A stretch of 64,000 bases of DNA from Merluccius polli (lineage: Eukaryota; Chordata; Actinopteri; Gadiformes; Merlucciidae), in the NCBI GenBank assembly GCA_030340625.1, contig JAOPHQ010002560.1:352001-416000 (forward strand). The letters are read 5' to 3'. The stretch's first letter is position 1, and the number at the start of each line of letters is the position of its first letter. Made by a program: the position numbers and the translations under genes. Below, piece by piece: positions 9,905 to 19,865 of this stretch. Under the pieces are notes generated by a model, which searched no databases, was not told where the DNA came from, and saw only the letters and a list, made by a program, of their open reading frames with translations.

Positions 9905-12900
9905 ATTGGCAGTGTTGCGAGCATTTTCAGAGCAAGACGGAATGGAGTCTTATGTTGAAAAGACAAAGGCAAGGACTGAACTTCCTGGTGTAAGGCAAGC
10001 ATCTCTCATATCTGTGGAACCTCAACACTTACCTGCAGCCAGGAGGGAAAGGTCAGGTGAACAACCTAATGGTATCAACACACCAGCATGTAGTGAAACT
10101 GTACCTGTTACAAGGGGACAAAAGGAAACTGTTGTACAGACACATGCAACTAACGATAATGCTACTTTGCAGATTCTGCAAAAACAAAACGAAATATCTG
10201 GGCTGCTAATACAACAGCAAAGAGCAAGTCAACTTCCACAGAGAGAAATACCAGTGTTTGGTGAGGATGGTGATCCTTTGAAATTCAGGCTTTTCATGCT
10301 CTCATTCAATTACTGTGTTGAGGATAAAAGTGCATCAAAAGGAGATTGCATGTATTATCTGGAAAGGTACACCAGGGGGAGACCAAGAGACCTTGTGCAA
10401 AGTTGCTTACACATGCCTCCAGAAAGAGGGTTTGAGACGGCTAAAGCTCTTTTGAAGGAGCATTTTGGAGATGAAATAAAGATCACAGCGGCCTACATGG
10501 AAAAGGTTCATAACTGGCCTGTTGTCAAAGCAGAAAATGTTTCATCCCTTCAGGATTATGCCTTGTTCCTCCGTGGATGCAACAACGCCATGACTGACCT
10601 GCAGGACATGAAAGAACTGGACACATCTGCCAATCTTAAACACATTCTGTCAAAACTTCCTTTTAAATTAAGAGAAAGATTCAGACTTAAGGCCTATGAC
10701 ATCAGAGAGAATCAACATCGCAGACCATGTTTCAATGACGTTGTTCACTTTGTGGAACATCAGGTCAAAATCTTGTCTGATCCAGTATTTGGAGATATCC
10801 AATCATCAGAAAGAGGAATTTATATCAAAAGGGATGTGTCTTCAGTCAAAAGGGATGTGTCTTCAGTTAAACCTAACTGGAAGAGAGAGACTTTTGCAAC
10901 AAATGTCTGGACTGTTAACAAACAACAGCAACAATGTAAGGAAACAAGGGAAATCAGTCAAAGCAACATCAAGTGTTTATTCTGTTCACAACGTCACTCA
11001 GTGAATGACTGTCCAAGGTTCACAAAAATTAAACATTGTGACAAAATCAACTTCTTAAAGGAAAAGGGAGTTTGTTTTGGGTGTCTTAATACTGGGCATT
11101 GGAGCAAAGGTTGTGATAAACGCATAATCTGTGAAAAATGCAAAAAGGGTCATCCAACAGCATTACATATTCATGGTAACAAGATGGACAAGTCAGTGGG
11201 CACCAGTGACACACGTGGCAGTGAATCTGAACCAACATTAAATAACACACTTGTATCAGTTGAAACCTTTGGCAGTCATACAGGGGCCGGAAGCAATGGA
11301 ATGCTGTCAATCCTACCTGTTCAGGTAAAAGCAAGGAAAGGCAATACAATCATTCAGACCTATGCATTTTTGGACAATGGGTCAACATCTACTTTTTGTA
11401 CTGAAAGTCTAATGAGAAAGTTGAACCTTAATGGAAAAAGAACAAAAATATGCCTGCTAACAATGAGCCCCAAAACAGCTGTGTCAACCTACATTGTGAG
11501 TGGCCTGGAAGTGTCCAACCTTAATGGAGAAAGGTATTACAGTCTTCCAGATGTTTACACCCAAAAAGCAATGCCAGTGAATACAACAAATATAACCAAA
11601 ACAGAATTCCTCAGAAACTGGTCCTACCTTGATCACATTCACGTCCCAGAGATCCCTGCTGAAGTGGAGCTGTTAATTGGAACTAACGCTTCACAATTGA
11701 TGGAACCATGGGAGGTTGTGAACAGCCAAGGAGATGGACCCTTTGCCATTAAAACCCTACTGGGGTGGGTTGTCAGTGGCTCTGCTAAGACCTGTAAAGG
11801 TAACAGTGATTCTGTCTCTGTGAACCGAGTGTCTGTGGAATCATTAGAACTGCTATTGAAGAAGCAGTATGAGCACGACTTCAATGAAAGGGATGCTGAG
11901 GACAAAGTGGAAATGTCAAGGGAAGAGGCAAGATTCATTGAAATCATGGAGCAATCTGTAAAGTTGCAGGATGGGCACTACAGTTTAAAGCTGCCATTTA
12001 AAACCAAGGAAGTGGCTCTGCCAAACAATCATTGTGTTGCTCTACAGCGCCTCACTTCTTTAAAAAGGAAAATGGAAAGAAATGAGAAATTCCATCAGGA
12101 GTACACAAAGTGTCTTGAAGATGTCATCAGTAATGGGTTTGCTGAAATGGTTCCTCAAAACGAGCTACGTGCTGGTGAAGTTAATGTGTTCTACATACCT
12201 CATCATGGTGTTTACCATCCACGCAAAGGTAAGTTACGGGTCGTTTTTGATTGTGGAGCTAAGTTTAAAGGTACATCCTTAAATGATCAGCTTTTACAAG
12301 GCCCAAACCTTACAAGTTCCTTGATAGGAGTGCTTCTAAGATTCAGACAAGAACCCATTGCCTTTATGTCTGATGTAAAGTCTATGTTTTACCAAGTCAA
12401 AGTGGCAGAGGAAGACAAAGACTTTCTTCGATTTTTATGGTGGCCCAATGGAGATTTGACTAAGGAAATTGCTGAGTACAGAATGACCGTGCATTTATTT
12501 GGAGCAGTGTCATCGCCTAGCTGTGCATGTTATGCTTTAAGGAGGACTGCAGATGATCATCGGAGCAGCTTTCCTCAGGAGGTAATTGACACGGTGCACA
12601 GAAATTTTTATGTGGACGACTGCTTAAAGAGCTCAAGGTCTGTGGAAAAGGCAGTCAAGATTGCTCATGACCTCAGTGACCTGTGTCATAAAGGAGGCTT
12701 TCATTTGACACAATGGATCAGCAACAGTCGGGATGTTCTGCAAGCTATTCCTGAAAAAGAACACTCTAAAAATGTAAGTGAACTTAACTTGGACAGAGAC
12801 CAGCTCCCGGAGGAGAGAGCCTTGGGACTCCAATGGTGTATGGAAAGTGACACTTTCAACTTCCGCATGGATTGCAAAGAGCGTGCATATACTCGGCGAG

Positions 12901-13799
12901 GGATTTTATCAGTTGTGAGCTCAGTGTACGATCCCTTGGGGTATCTAGCAGCAGTTACTCTTCCAGCCAAACAAATTTTACAGGACTTGTGCCGAAGAAA
13001 CTTCGCCTGGGATGAGGAAATTCCTGATATATTAACCCAACAGTGGATCAGCTGGCTAAATGATCTGAAAGAGCTTTCAGGATTTCAAGTGAGCAGATGC
13101 TTAAAGCCCCATGACTTTGGCCCACCTGTTCACGCCCGGCTACACCACTTTGCTGACGCCAGCGAATCAGGGTACGGTACAGTAACCTACCTGAGATTGC
13201 AGAATGAAGCAGGTGACATACATGTGTCATTCATTCTTGGAAAGGCTAGAGTAACACCACTCAAACCCATAACCATCCCTAGACTGGAGCTTACTGCTGC
13301 CGTTTTAGCTGTCCGTGTAGACAAGATGATTAAGTCTGAGTTACAGCTTCAACTGGAAATGTCCTGTTTCTGGACAGACAGCAGCACCGTCTTGAAGTAC
13401 ATTAACAATGAAAACAAGAGATTCAGAACATTTGTTGCCATCAGGATATCTGTGATCCGAGGAGTGTCAGAACCAGCACAATGGCAATACATACATACCT
13501 CACAGAATCCTGCAGACAGCGCATCGAGAGGATTAACGGTTCAAAAGCTTCTAAGCAGCAAAACGTGGTTATCTGGTCCAGAATTCTTGTGGAAAGAGGA
13601 GGAAACATGGATACCATGCAAAGTGCAGTCTGTAATCGATGAAGGAGACCCAGAGATCAAAGGGCAGATCTCAGTAAATGCAATAAGTGTACAAAGCAGC
13701 ACCGCAACTTGTCAGCTCATCACTTACTACTCTGATTGGAAGAGACTGAAAACTGCTATTGCATGGCTATTAAAGGTACGTGAGGCTCTATTGCAATGA
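9705..13799 (+). CDS. BEL/Pao copy 1 Gag C-term, protease, RT and RNase H
   Basis: A 1364-codon open frame. The first roughly 65 codons overlap Gag out of frame; genuine coding begins near 9895. In order it contains: a DUF1759-type Gag domain (FRLFMLSFNYCVEDK, near residue 195); Cys/His knuckles (CLFCSQRH, then VCFGCLNTGHWSKGC); an aspartic-protease-like site (TYAFLDNGSTSTFC, near 554; DNG in place of the usual DSG/DTG); reverse transcriptase (KGKLRVVFDCGAKFKGTSLN, near 840) with the YVDD box in NFYVDDCLKSS near 968; and RNase H (HHFADASESGYGTVTY and FWTDSSTVLKYI). The polyprotein copies element RNA and integrates it. The stop at 13797 breaks it just before integrase. Confidence 0.93.
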   Translation: MCQMLDQRPQIKAAAKAVQVQADHLQRPLLRCRPKLKPRELPCWRVPQQWKGRMQWRGRRRHCADAELAVLRAFSEQDGMESYVEKTKARTELPGVRQASLISVEPQHLPAARRERSGEQPNGINTPACSETVPVTRGQKETVVQTHATNDNATLQILQKQNEISGLLIQQQRASQLPQREIPVFGEDGDPLKFRLFMLSFNYCVEDKSASKGDCMYYLERYTRGRPRDLVQSCLHMPPERGFETAKALLKEHFGDEIKITAAYMEKVHNWPVVKAENVSSLQDYALFLRGCNNAMTDLQDMKELDTSANLKHILSKLPFKLRERFRLKAYDIRENQHRRPCFNDVVHFVEHQVKILSDPVFGDIQSSERGIYIKRDVSSVKRDVSSVKPNWKRETFATNVWTVNKQQQQCKETREISQSNIKCLFCSQRHSVNDCPRFTKIKHCDKINFLKEKGVCFGCLNTGHWSKGCDKRIICEKCKKGHPTALHIHGNKMDKSVGTSDTRGSESEPTLNNTLVSVETFGSHTGAGSNGMLSILPVQVKARKGNTIIQTYAFLDNGSTSTFCTESLMRKLNLNGKRTKICLLTMSPKTAVSTYIVSGLEVSNLNGERYYSLPDVYTQKAMPVNTTNITKTEFLRNWSYLDHIHVPEIPAEVELLIGTNASQLMEPWEVVNSQGDGPFAIKTLLGWVVSGSAKTCKGNSDSVSVNRVSVESLELLLKKQYEHDFNERDAEDKVEMSREEARFIEIMEQSVKLQDGHYSLKLPFKTKEVALPNNHCVALQRLTSLKRKMERNEKFHQEYTKCLEDVISNGFAEMVPQNELRAGEVNVFYIPHHGVYHPRKGKLRVVFDCGAKFKGTSLNDQLLQGPNLTSSLIGVLLRFRQEPIAFMSDVKSMFYQVKVAEEDKDFLRFLWWPNGDLTKEIAEYRMTVHLFGAVSSPSCACYALRRTADDHRSSFPQEVIDTVHRNFYVDDCLKSSRSVEKAVKIAHDLSDLCHKGGFHLTQWISNSRDVLQAIPEKEHSKNVSELNLDRDQLPEERALGLQWCMESDTFNFRMDCKERAYTRRGILSVVSSVYDPLGYLAAVTLPAKQILQDLCRRNFAWDEEIPDILTQQWISWLNDLKELSGFQVSRCLKPHDFGPPVHARLHHFADASESGYGTVTYLRLQNEAGDIHVSFILGKARVTPLKPITIPRLELTAAVLAVRVDKMIKSELQLQLEMSCFWTDSSTVLKYINNENKRFRTFVAIRISVIRGVSEPAQWQYIHTSQNPADSASRGLTVQKLLSSKTWLSGPEFLWKEEETWIPCKVQSVIDEGDPEIKGQISVNAISVQSSTATCQLITYYSDWKRLKTAIAWLLKVREALLQ

Positions 13800-14500
13800 G
13801 TCACAGAAGAAAACGACACTTGTTGGTCTCCTCCCCAGACACCCACTACGTTAATCAAGAGATGATGAAAGCCAGAGACTCAATGAAGCAAAGTTTGTCA
13901 GCTGACGACCTGTTGAAAGCAGAGGATGCAATCATCAAATTTTGTCAGAGGGGAACTTTTGCAGATGAAATTCGCACACTGATGGCTGGGATTCCTGTGA
14001 AAAGGAATAGCTCTTTGTACAAACTGAACCCTACATTAAAAGATGGAGTGTTAAGAGTGGGTGGAAGACTGTCCAGGGCAATGATGCCAGAGCAAAGCAA
14101 GCACCCAGCTATCCTGTCAAAAGACCACCATGTATCCACGTTAATTCTCAGACACATACACGAGCAAACAGGACATGGTGGGAGAAATTATATCCTCTCC
14201 AAGCTCAGAGAAAAGTACTGGATCACTCATGCAAATGCAGCTGCAAGAAGAATGTTATCAAGTTGTGTTTTTTGCAAACGTCATAGAGCAAAGTCATGTG
14301 AGCAGAAAATGGCAGATCTTCCCAGGGAAAGAACAACCCCAGACCTACCTCCATTCACCAACGTTGGAGTGGACTATTTTGGTCCCTTTGAAATAAAACA
14401 GGGACGATCTAAAGTGAAACGCTATGGAGTAGTCTTCACATGTATGGCAAGTCGAGCAGTCCACTTGGAAGTAGCCCATTCATTGGATACGGACTCTTGA
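13796..14500 (+). CDS. BEL/Pao copy 1 integrase, N-terminal part
   Basis: This frame is shifted relative to the RT frame and overlaps its last codons. It carries the integrase zinc-binding segment (HPAILSKDHHVSTLILRHIH, CVFCKRHR) and the first catalytic Asp in NVGVDYFGPFEI. It is closed by TGA at 14498-14500, where copy 3 has a Cys codon. A second TGA follows at 14513, where copy 3 has Arg. Both are therefore point nonsense changes in a frame that otherwise continues. Confidence 0.9.
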   Translation: MSHRRKRHLLVSSPDTHYVNQEMMKARDSMKQSLSADDLLKAEDAIIKFCQRGTFADEIRTLMAGIPVKRNSSLYKLNPTLKDGVLRVGGRLSRAMMPEQSKHPAILSKDHHVSTLILRHIHEQTGHGGRNYILSKLREKYWITHANAAARRMLSSCVFCKRHRAKSCEQKMADLPRERTTPDLPPFTNVGVDYFGPFEIKQGRSKVKRYGVVFTCMASRAVHLEVAHSLDTDS

Positions 14501-14644
14501 ATCAGTGCCATATGAAGATTCATTTGTCGGAGAGGACCAGTATCTCATTTCCGTTCAGATAATGGCACAAACTTCACAGGAGCTGAAAAAGAGCTAACCC
14601 GAGCAATTACTGCATTAAACAATGGTACAATAGAAAAAACCTTA

Positions 14645-15250
14645 ATGCATGACAACATAAAGTGGAGCTTTAACCCACCTGCCGCTTCCCATCATGGTGG
14701 TGCTTGGGAAAGCATGATCAAACTAATAAGGAAAGTACTTACATCCGTTCTGCACCAACAAACCTTAACTGATGAAGTCATGGTCACTGTCTTATGTGAA
14801 GCAGAAGCGATATTAAATGATCGTCCACTTACCAAAGTTTCACAGGACTCAGATGACCTGGAACCTTTAACACCAAACCATCTTCTCACATTGAAAAGGA
14901 AACCAGTTTTTCCTCCTGGATTGTTTGACCACAATGACCAATATGCAAGAAGAAGATGGAAGCAGGCACAATACATCTCGGATTTATTTAGGAAAAGATG
15001 GTCGAAGGAATACCTTGCCACACTACAGAAAAGACAGAAGTGGACGGAAGTTAAACGCAATCTGAGAAAGGGGGACATTGTTTTGATTGTGGATCCCACA
15101 GCTCCCAGGAACTCTTGGATGATAGGAAGGATAATTGAAACTTTCCCTGATAAGGCTGGTGTGGTCCGATCTGTTCGTATTCAGACAAAAACAAGTGTTA
15201 TTGAAAGACCAGTAACAAAACTGTGTATGCTGACAGAAAATAATGTATGA
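14645..15250 (+). CDS. BEL/Pao copy 1 integrase, catalytic and C-terminal part
   Basis: It continues the 13796 frame after the two nonsense codons; RSDNGTNFTGAEKELTRAI (second catalytic Asp) lies between 14549 and 14605. From 14645 the frame has FNPPAASHHGGAWESMIKLI with the third catalytic residue (Glu), then AEAILNDRPLTKVS. A DUF5641-like C-terminal domain follows (KGDIVLIVDPTAPRNSWMIG), and the frame ends naturally at 15250. Confidence 0.9.
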   Translation: MHDNIKWSFNPPAASHHGGAWESMIKLIRKVLTSVLHQQTLTDEVMVTVLCEAEAILNDRPLTKVSQDSDDLEPLTPNHLLTLKRKPVFPPGLFDHNDQYARRRWKQAQYISDLFRKRWSKEYLATLQKRQKWTEVKRNLRKGDIVLIVDPTAPRNSWMIGRIIETFPDKAGVVRSVRIQTKTSVIERPVTKLCMLTENNV

Positions 15251-15417
15251 TATATTATGTTGGTATAGTATTTGAAAATGTGCCTGATGCCTGATAATCA
15301 GACTTAAATCAGTGTTTATTTATGTTTCATGATTATTAATTTATTATGTATGGCTCCATGGTAATATTATGTTAATTGTTATGTCTTGTGTATCCATAAA
15401 CAATTAGGGGCCGGTTG

Positions 15418-15725
15418 TGGTGGAGCCATTTTCACGGAGCGCCTGTGTGGCGCTGTGGGGGGTAATAGGAAACCATTTAATGTGTACACTGATCAGTATA
15501 GGTGTGACGCACAGGAAGCATTTTGTTTTTGACCGCAGGCTGGCGGCGTATTTGAGTTCTTTGTTACGTACAGGTTTTGTTTTGTTTGTGCAGAATAAAT
15601 GGAATGAGAGCATCATGTCCAAAGAAACACGCTACGTATAATTTTTACTTAATGGACCAAGTTGTTTTAAAGAACGAAGAAGACATCAGCCGAAGCCGCG
15701 AGTGTAAATTCACAGTGCGTCTCCA
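15418..15725 (+). repeat. BEL/Pao copy 1 3' LTR
   Basis: It matches the 5' LTR almost completely and is followed by the TCTCC duplication. The purine-rich tract just upstream would prime plus-strand DNA synthesis. Confidence 0.95.
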
Positions 15726-15730
15726 TCTCC

Positions 15731-16480
15731 AGTAATACATCTAGCAACTGCAATATCTTATGCACTAACCCAGATTTTCAGCTCCATTGGGTATCACTCT
15801 AGTATCATTCCAGCTCCATACACTAACCGTTTTGCATCTCCTTTTGTATCTCCATGAACCGAGCGTGAAGAAGTTGTGTATTTGATTTACAATGTCAAAC
15901 AGGTACTAACATGCCTGGATCCTTTGGCAGCAGTGCAAAGCACTACATTAAGCCAGTGAAAATTGCAGTGTACATAAACTGCTTTCGAAAATGTTTCTTA
16001 CAGGAGAGCCTGGACCCCTCCCCTCTGCCCTGACATGACCGATGCTCCATCAAAACTGAACCTGCCACAGAGAGAAGGATCCTACTCAACTGGTTGTAGG
16101 ACCTCCAGAATCTTCTGTATCTGTATCTTCTTCCCTGTGCAGACAAATTCGCAGTTTCAACAAAGCCCACTGCCCGTTCTTTGATGACCAGCCTTTATCT
16201 TAGGAAGCAGCATTGATGCTGCACTCTCAAACAGCTCGTCGTGGCAGTTCCCTCGGTCTATTTTACATTGATGAACTTGAATAGCTTCAAGACATTACCT
16301 TTATTAAGTGCCCAGTGTCCTCTGAGTGGAATTTCCAGGTTGGCGCATAGAATAGCAATGTCCAACACAACTTTAACATATTCCCGGGTTCACTCAACAA
16401 ATGATGGGGCATCACCGTGCAGTTGGTTCAACACTGTCCCACGGCTTTGCAGTCCATGGCTGTCCCGGAACGATACCAGC
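15731..16480. other. Intronic DNA, unassigned
   Basis: Two modest open frames (15943-16170 minus and 16241-16540 plus) show no family motif that I recognise. The minus one has a basic segment, RRYRYRRFWRSYNQL, but nothing supports a function. Confidence 0.5.
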
Positions 16481-16483
16481 TTA

Positions 16484-17042
16484 TGGCGCATTTCCACTAG
16501 CACGGTATGGCACGGCACAGCACGGCACGGCACGGCATAGTACTTTTCGGGTCTGTTTCCATTACAACTGAGTACCATATAGTACCTCCTCGACGTGGGC
16601 GGGGTCGTCATAACACGGCTGCGCAAAACTGCCGTGACGTCATTTACACCGCGCCAAGCCACGCACAAAACCGAGAGAAAACAAAAAAAAGAGAGGAACG
16701 TCTGGACCTCGTCGACCGACCATGGCGTGTTTTTTTGTGAGGTCATTTTCTTGTAGAAGAGCAGCGGGGTTTTAAAAAGTGGTGTGGTCGAGTCTCGTGT
16801 TTATTTATGTCTGGTCGGTCGTCGCGCGTTTATGACGCTCCCAGTGACGACACTCGTCGGCCAATCAGTGGAAGGCAGTCGGCTGACGTCACGTTATAGT
16901 ACCGCTTCGGCTGGCTTGGAACCAGCGCCGATGCGGTACCATCGTAGTACCTGATACTAGGTACTACGTGCTAGTGGAAACACGCAAATACCGTGCCGTG
17001 CCGTGCCGCGCCGCGCCGTACCGTGCCGGTGGAAACGCGGCA
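16484..17042. mobile_element. Harbinger-type MITE with CACGG-rich ends
   Basis: The left end is TGGCGCATTTCCACTAGCACGG. The right end, inverted, reads TGCCGCGTTTCCACCGGCACGG. A TTA duplication (16481-16483 and 17043-17045) flanks both. CACGG/CCGTG pentamers are iterated just inside each end (16500-16536 and 16990-17028). No transposase is present. The 3-bp TTA duplication fits the PIF/Harbinger superfamily. Confidence 0.8.
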
Positions 17043-17607
17043 TTAGTAAGTGCAATAGCTTGCTAGACTCGTGTTTGTCGCAGGCCTCTCCAAGACATTT
17101 CAAATGTTTGTAGCAATCTCTTATAAAAGTAAACTGTGCATTTTGGGGAAACACGTCTACATGAGTCTCGTTTTTTACTATATTCAATCCCGCCTATGAC
17201 AGTAGCTTTGGTTGAGTGGCTGGTTCCTCGATGGCCAGATCCAATGGTGTCTCGATTGACTCTTTTGACGCCGGTTGCAGTCGGTAGAGCTCCAGGGCGT
17301 GCATGCCAATATTAGCATGACTCATGGGATGAGCAATGACGATGTGGCTGCTTCTCTTTCATTCCCAGAGCCAACAAATGTCTCATGACCATCCTGCTGT
17401 GACTACTCTCGAGACATGACCTGGTGCAAACATGCTTCATCCCCTACCTCTACTTTTTTTAAAAGCAGCTCAAAGATAGCTGTTTACATTGCTGCTAGGT
17501 ACACAAAACCGCCATGGCACCTTCTGAGTTCTGACAGTGCATAACACACGCAATGTAACTAATCAGTCACATATGTTTGGGCTGATAGTGGGCAAGCTGT
17601 CAATCTG

Positions 17608-17960
17608 TCATAGGTCTGTGTCTGCTTGAGTTGCCTTTGCTTGAATCTCAGTGTTTATAACTGTTACTTTATGCACACAACAGCTTTCGACAGCTTTTAT
17701 TAACGTGAGGTCCGCCTCTCTCAGCAACCTGGCTCTCAGCTGGTCATTATTTATGCCACAGACTACTCTGTCCTGTACTAGCAAATAGGTTGTTCCTTGG
17801 CTCACAGAGCTCCCGAAACTTATTTTTCAGTGCAGCTACTTTTTCTATTTATTCTGGTAAGAATGTAAACATTTTGAACCCTTGTCACTTCTTCTACCAC
17901 GTGTAAGAAGGTAAGCAATTTCTCGTCTTTTCCTTCAATGCCACTCAGTCAAAAACAGTT
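17608..17960 (-). pseudogene. Ty3/gypsy Gag remnant
   Basis: The minus-strand stretch DRVVCGINNDQLRARLLREA and DLTLIKAVESC is the conserved end of the gypsy retrotransposon capsid (compare the usual DRIVCGI...LLRE.DLTL.KA motif). The frame upstream is broken by stops, and I found no linked protease or RT. The flanking 17046-17607 carries no clear feature. Confidence 0.65.
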
Positions 17961-19250
17961 AAAACTTTTCAAGATTCAAGATGTTTATTTGTCATATGTT
18001 CAGTTTAAGACAGACGTCACACTGCACAATGAAATTCTTATTTTGCACGTCTCCCTTGTCACAAAAAAAGTGAAAAATAAAAATATATATAACTTAACAG
18101 TATCATAAATAACTAGAATAAATAACTAGAATAAAATGTAAGTTAAAATGTACAGACTAAAAATATAACTTGGTAAACACTTTAGTATAAAAATATAAAA
18201 ATGGAATCTTAGAACAGATCCATGTCAAGGCAGAGTGGACAATATTGCAATTTTTTGACAGAGAACAGAGTTGCAGCACTGTTTGTAATGTTAATCAGTT
18301 TGGGGGTGGAAGGAGGGAGGGGGGGTGATGTGTAAATCAGTTCAGGGATGAAAGGGGGGGGTTTTGATGAGGGAGCTGTTCATGAGCCTGATGGCCTGTG
18401 GGTAGAAGCTGTTAGTCATCCTTGTGGTTGTGGATCTCAGACTCTGGTAGCGTCTGCCTTATGGCAGCAGCGTGAAGAGTCTGTGCTGTGGGTGTGTACT
18501 GTCTTTGATGATGTTGTGGGCTCTTCTGGTGACCCTGGTGGAGTAAATATCCTGAAGTGAGTGGAAGGCTGCTCCAGAGATGTGCTGTACAGTTTTGACC
18601 ACCCGCTGGAGGGCCTTCCTGTCTTGGGCAGCGAAGTTACCATACCAGACTGTGATGGAGCTGGTGAGGATGCTCTCGACCGTACACCTGTAGAAGTTGC
18701 TGAGAATTTTGGATGACATGCCAAATTCCCTCAGTTTTCTGAGGAAGTACAGTCGCTGCTGTGCATTGTGAGACCAGGTGAAGTCCTCGCTGATGTATGT
18801 TCCAAGGAATTTAAAGGTTTTCACCCTGTCGACTTCTGTCTCGCCTATGCACAGTGGTATGTGCTGCACTCTCTTCTTCCGTGGGTCAATGATCATCTCC
18901 TTGGTCTTTTCTGCATTCAAGGAGAGATTATTGTCCTGACACTATGCCACAAGTTCTGCCACCTCTCTCCTATACGCCATCTCCGACCCACCAGTGATCA
19001 GTCCGATGACTGTAGTATCGTCCGCGAACTTTACGATACTGTTGTTGTTCTGGGTGGCCACACAGTCGTAAGTGAAGAGGGTGTACAGCAGGGGTCTCAG
19101 CACGCAGCCCTGGGGGGTCCCTATGCTTACAGTTCTTGTTTGTGATGTACAGTTGCCAACTCTGACTGACTGGGGTCTGTCTCTGAGGAAGCTCAGCACC
19201 CAGTTACAGAGACCAGTTGTCAGTCCAAGAGTGAGAGTCCAAGAGTATCC
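17960..19250 (-). mobile_element. 3' end of a non-LTR retrotransposon (LINE)
   Basis: The RT C-terminal half and 3' UTR lie on the minus strand. The UTR ends near 17970 with a sequence whose complement includes ATTTCATTGTGCAGTGTGAC and ATGACAAATAAACATCTTGA, typical of a common fish LINE family. It is 5' truncated and carries stops. It lies in the same orientation as ppara. Confidence 0.75.
18459..19199 (-). pseudogene. LINE reverse transcriptase fragment
   Basis: The open part 18942-19199 holds the catalytic RT region (GTPQGCVLRPLLYTLFTYDC, then VKFADDTTVIGLI). After a stop near 18942, the same frame resumes at 18459-18920 with LNAEKTKEMIIDPRKK, FKFLGTYISEDFTWS and QRLYFLRKLREFG. The order and spacing are normal for the C-terminal half of an L2/CR1/Rex-like RT. 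The stop and the missing N-terminus make it inactive. Confidence 0.8.
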
Positions 19251-19865
19251 AAATTATCCAGTTTTCTTGTATCGTTTGCTTGGAGACACAAAATCGATGG
19301 TGGTTGTATTTGAGCCATTTCTTCTTGTTTATTCTGACACCCATGTTATGTTTTAATAATAATGAGTAAACTGTGCTGCAGTTCAACGGGACCTACTTTA
19401 ATGATTCTAGCATCATACGTCACACATCAGTAGAGATACGGATACCCCTAAGGTACATCACAGTCTCATACTTTTTCACACTGAAGGCCCAGTGTCAAGG
19501 GTCACAGTTCGCCACTGCGTATCCCAGTCATAAAAAAAAAAGTGAATAAAGTGTTTATATCAGTAAATACAGTGTTTATAGTGCTTCCCAGTCATAAGAA
19601 TAAACCAGTGCAAGTATTGATATCTGATTCTGATAAGAATGAAAGTATTTATATTAGGGCTGTCAGACGATTACAGATTTACTCGAGTTAATCACATGAA
19701 TAATAACGAGTAATCAAAAATAGGCCTACTAGAATATATTTTTATTTTTGTGTGTGAATGTGTAGGGGGTGAATAATAAATATATTTTATTATTCACTTA
19801 TTTATTTATAGAAATCCATGACAAACTGGTTACATGAATATTAACTAACAAGAACTTACTTTTAA

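Larger units (their letters stand above)
8311..15725 (+). mobile_element. Complete BEL/Pao LTR retrotransposon (copy 1)
   Basis: Two LTRs (8311-8619 and 15418-15725) flank a 6.8-kb interior with Gag, protease, reverse transcriptase, RNase H and integrase in BEL/Pao order. The 5-bp target duplication TCTCC lies at 8306-8310 and 15726-15730, as expected for BEL/Pao. A purine-rich tract, ATTAGGGGCCGG, precedes the 3' LTR. The LTRs differ at only about three positions, so insertion was recent. Even so, the coding frame has three shifts and two stops. It lies in the 20-kb ppara intron, antisense to the gene. Confidence 0.95.

Noticed and set aside
15943..16170. 75-codon minus-strand frame with a basic N-terminal segment
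   Set aside because: No recognised motif, no splice-site support and no similarity to neighbouring elements that I can name.
18348..19356. Plus-strand frames opposite the LINE RT
   Set aside because: Antisense shadows of the minus-strand reverse transcriptase.
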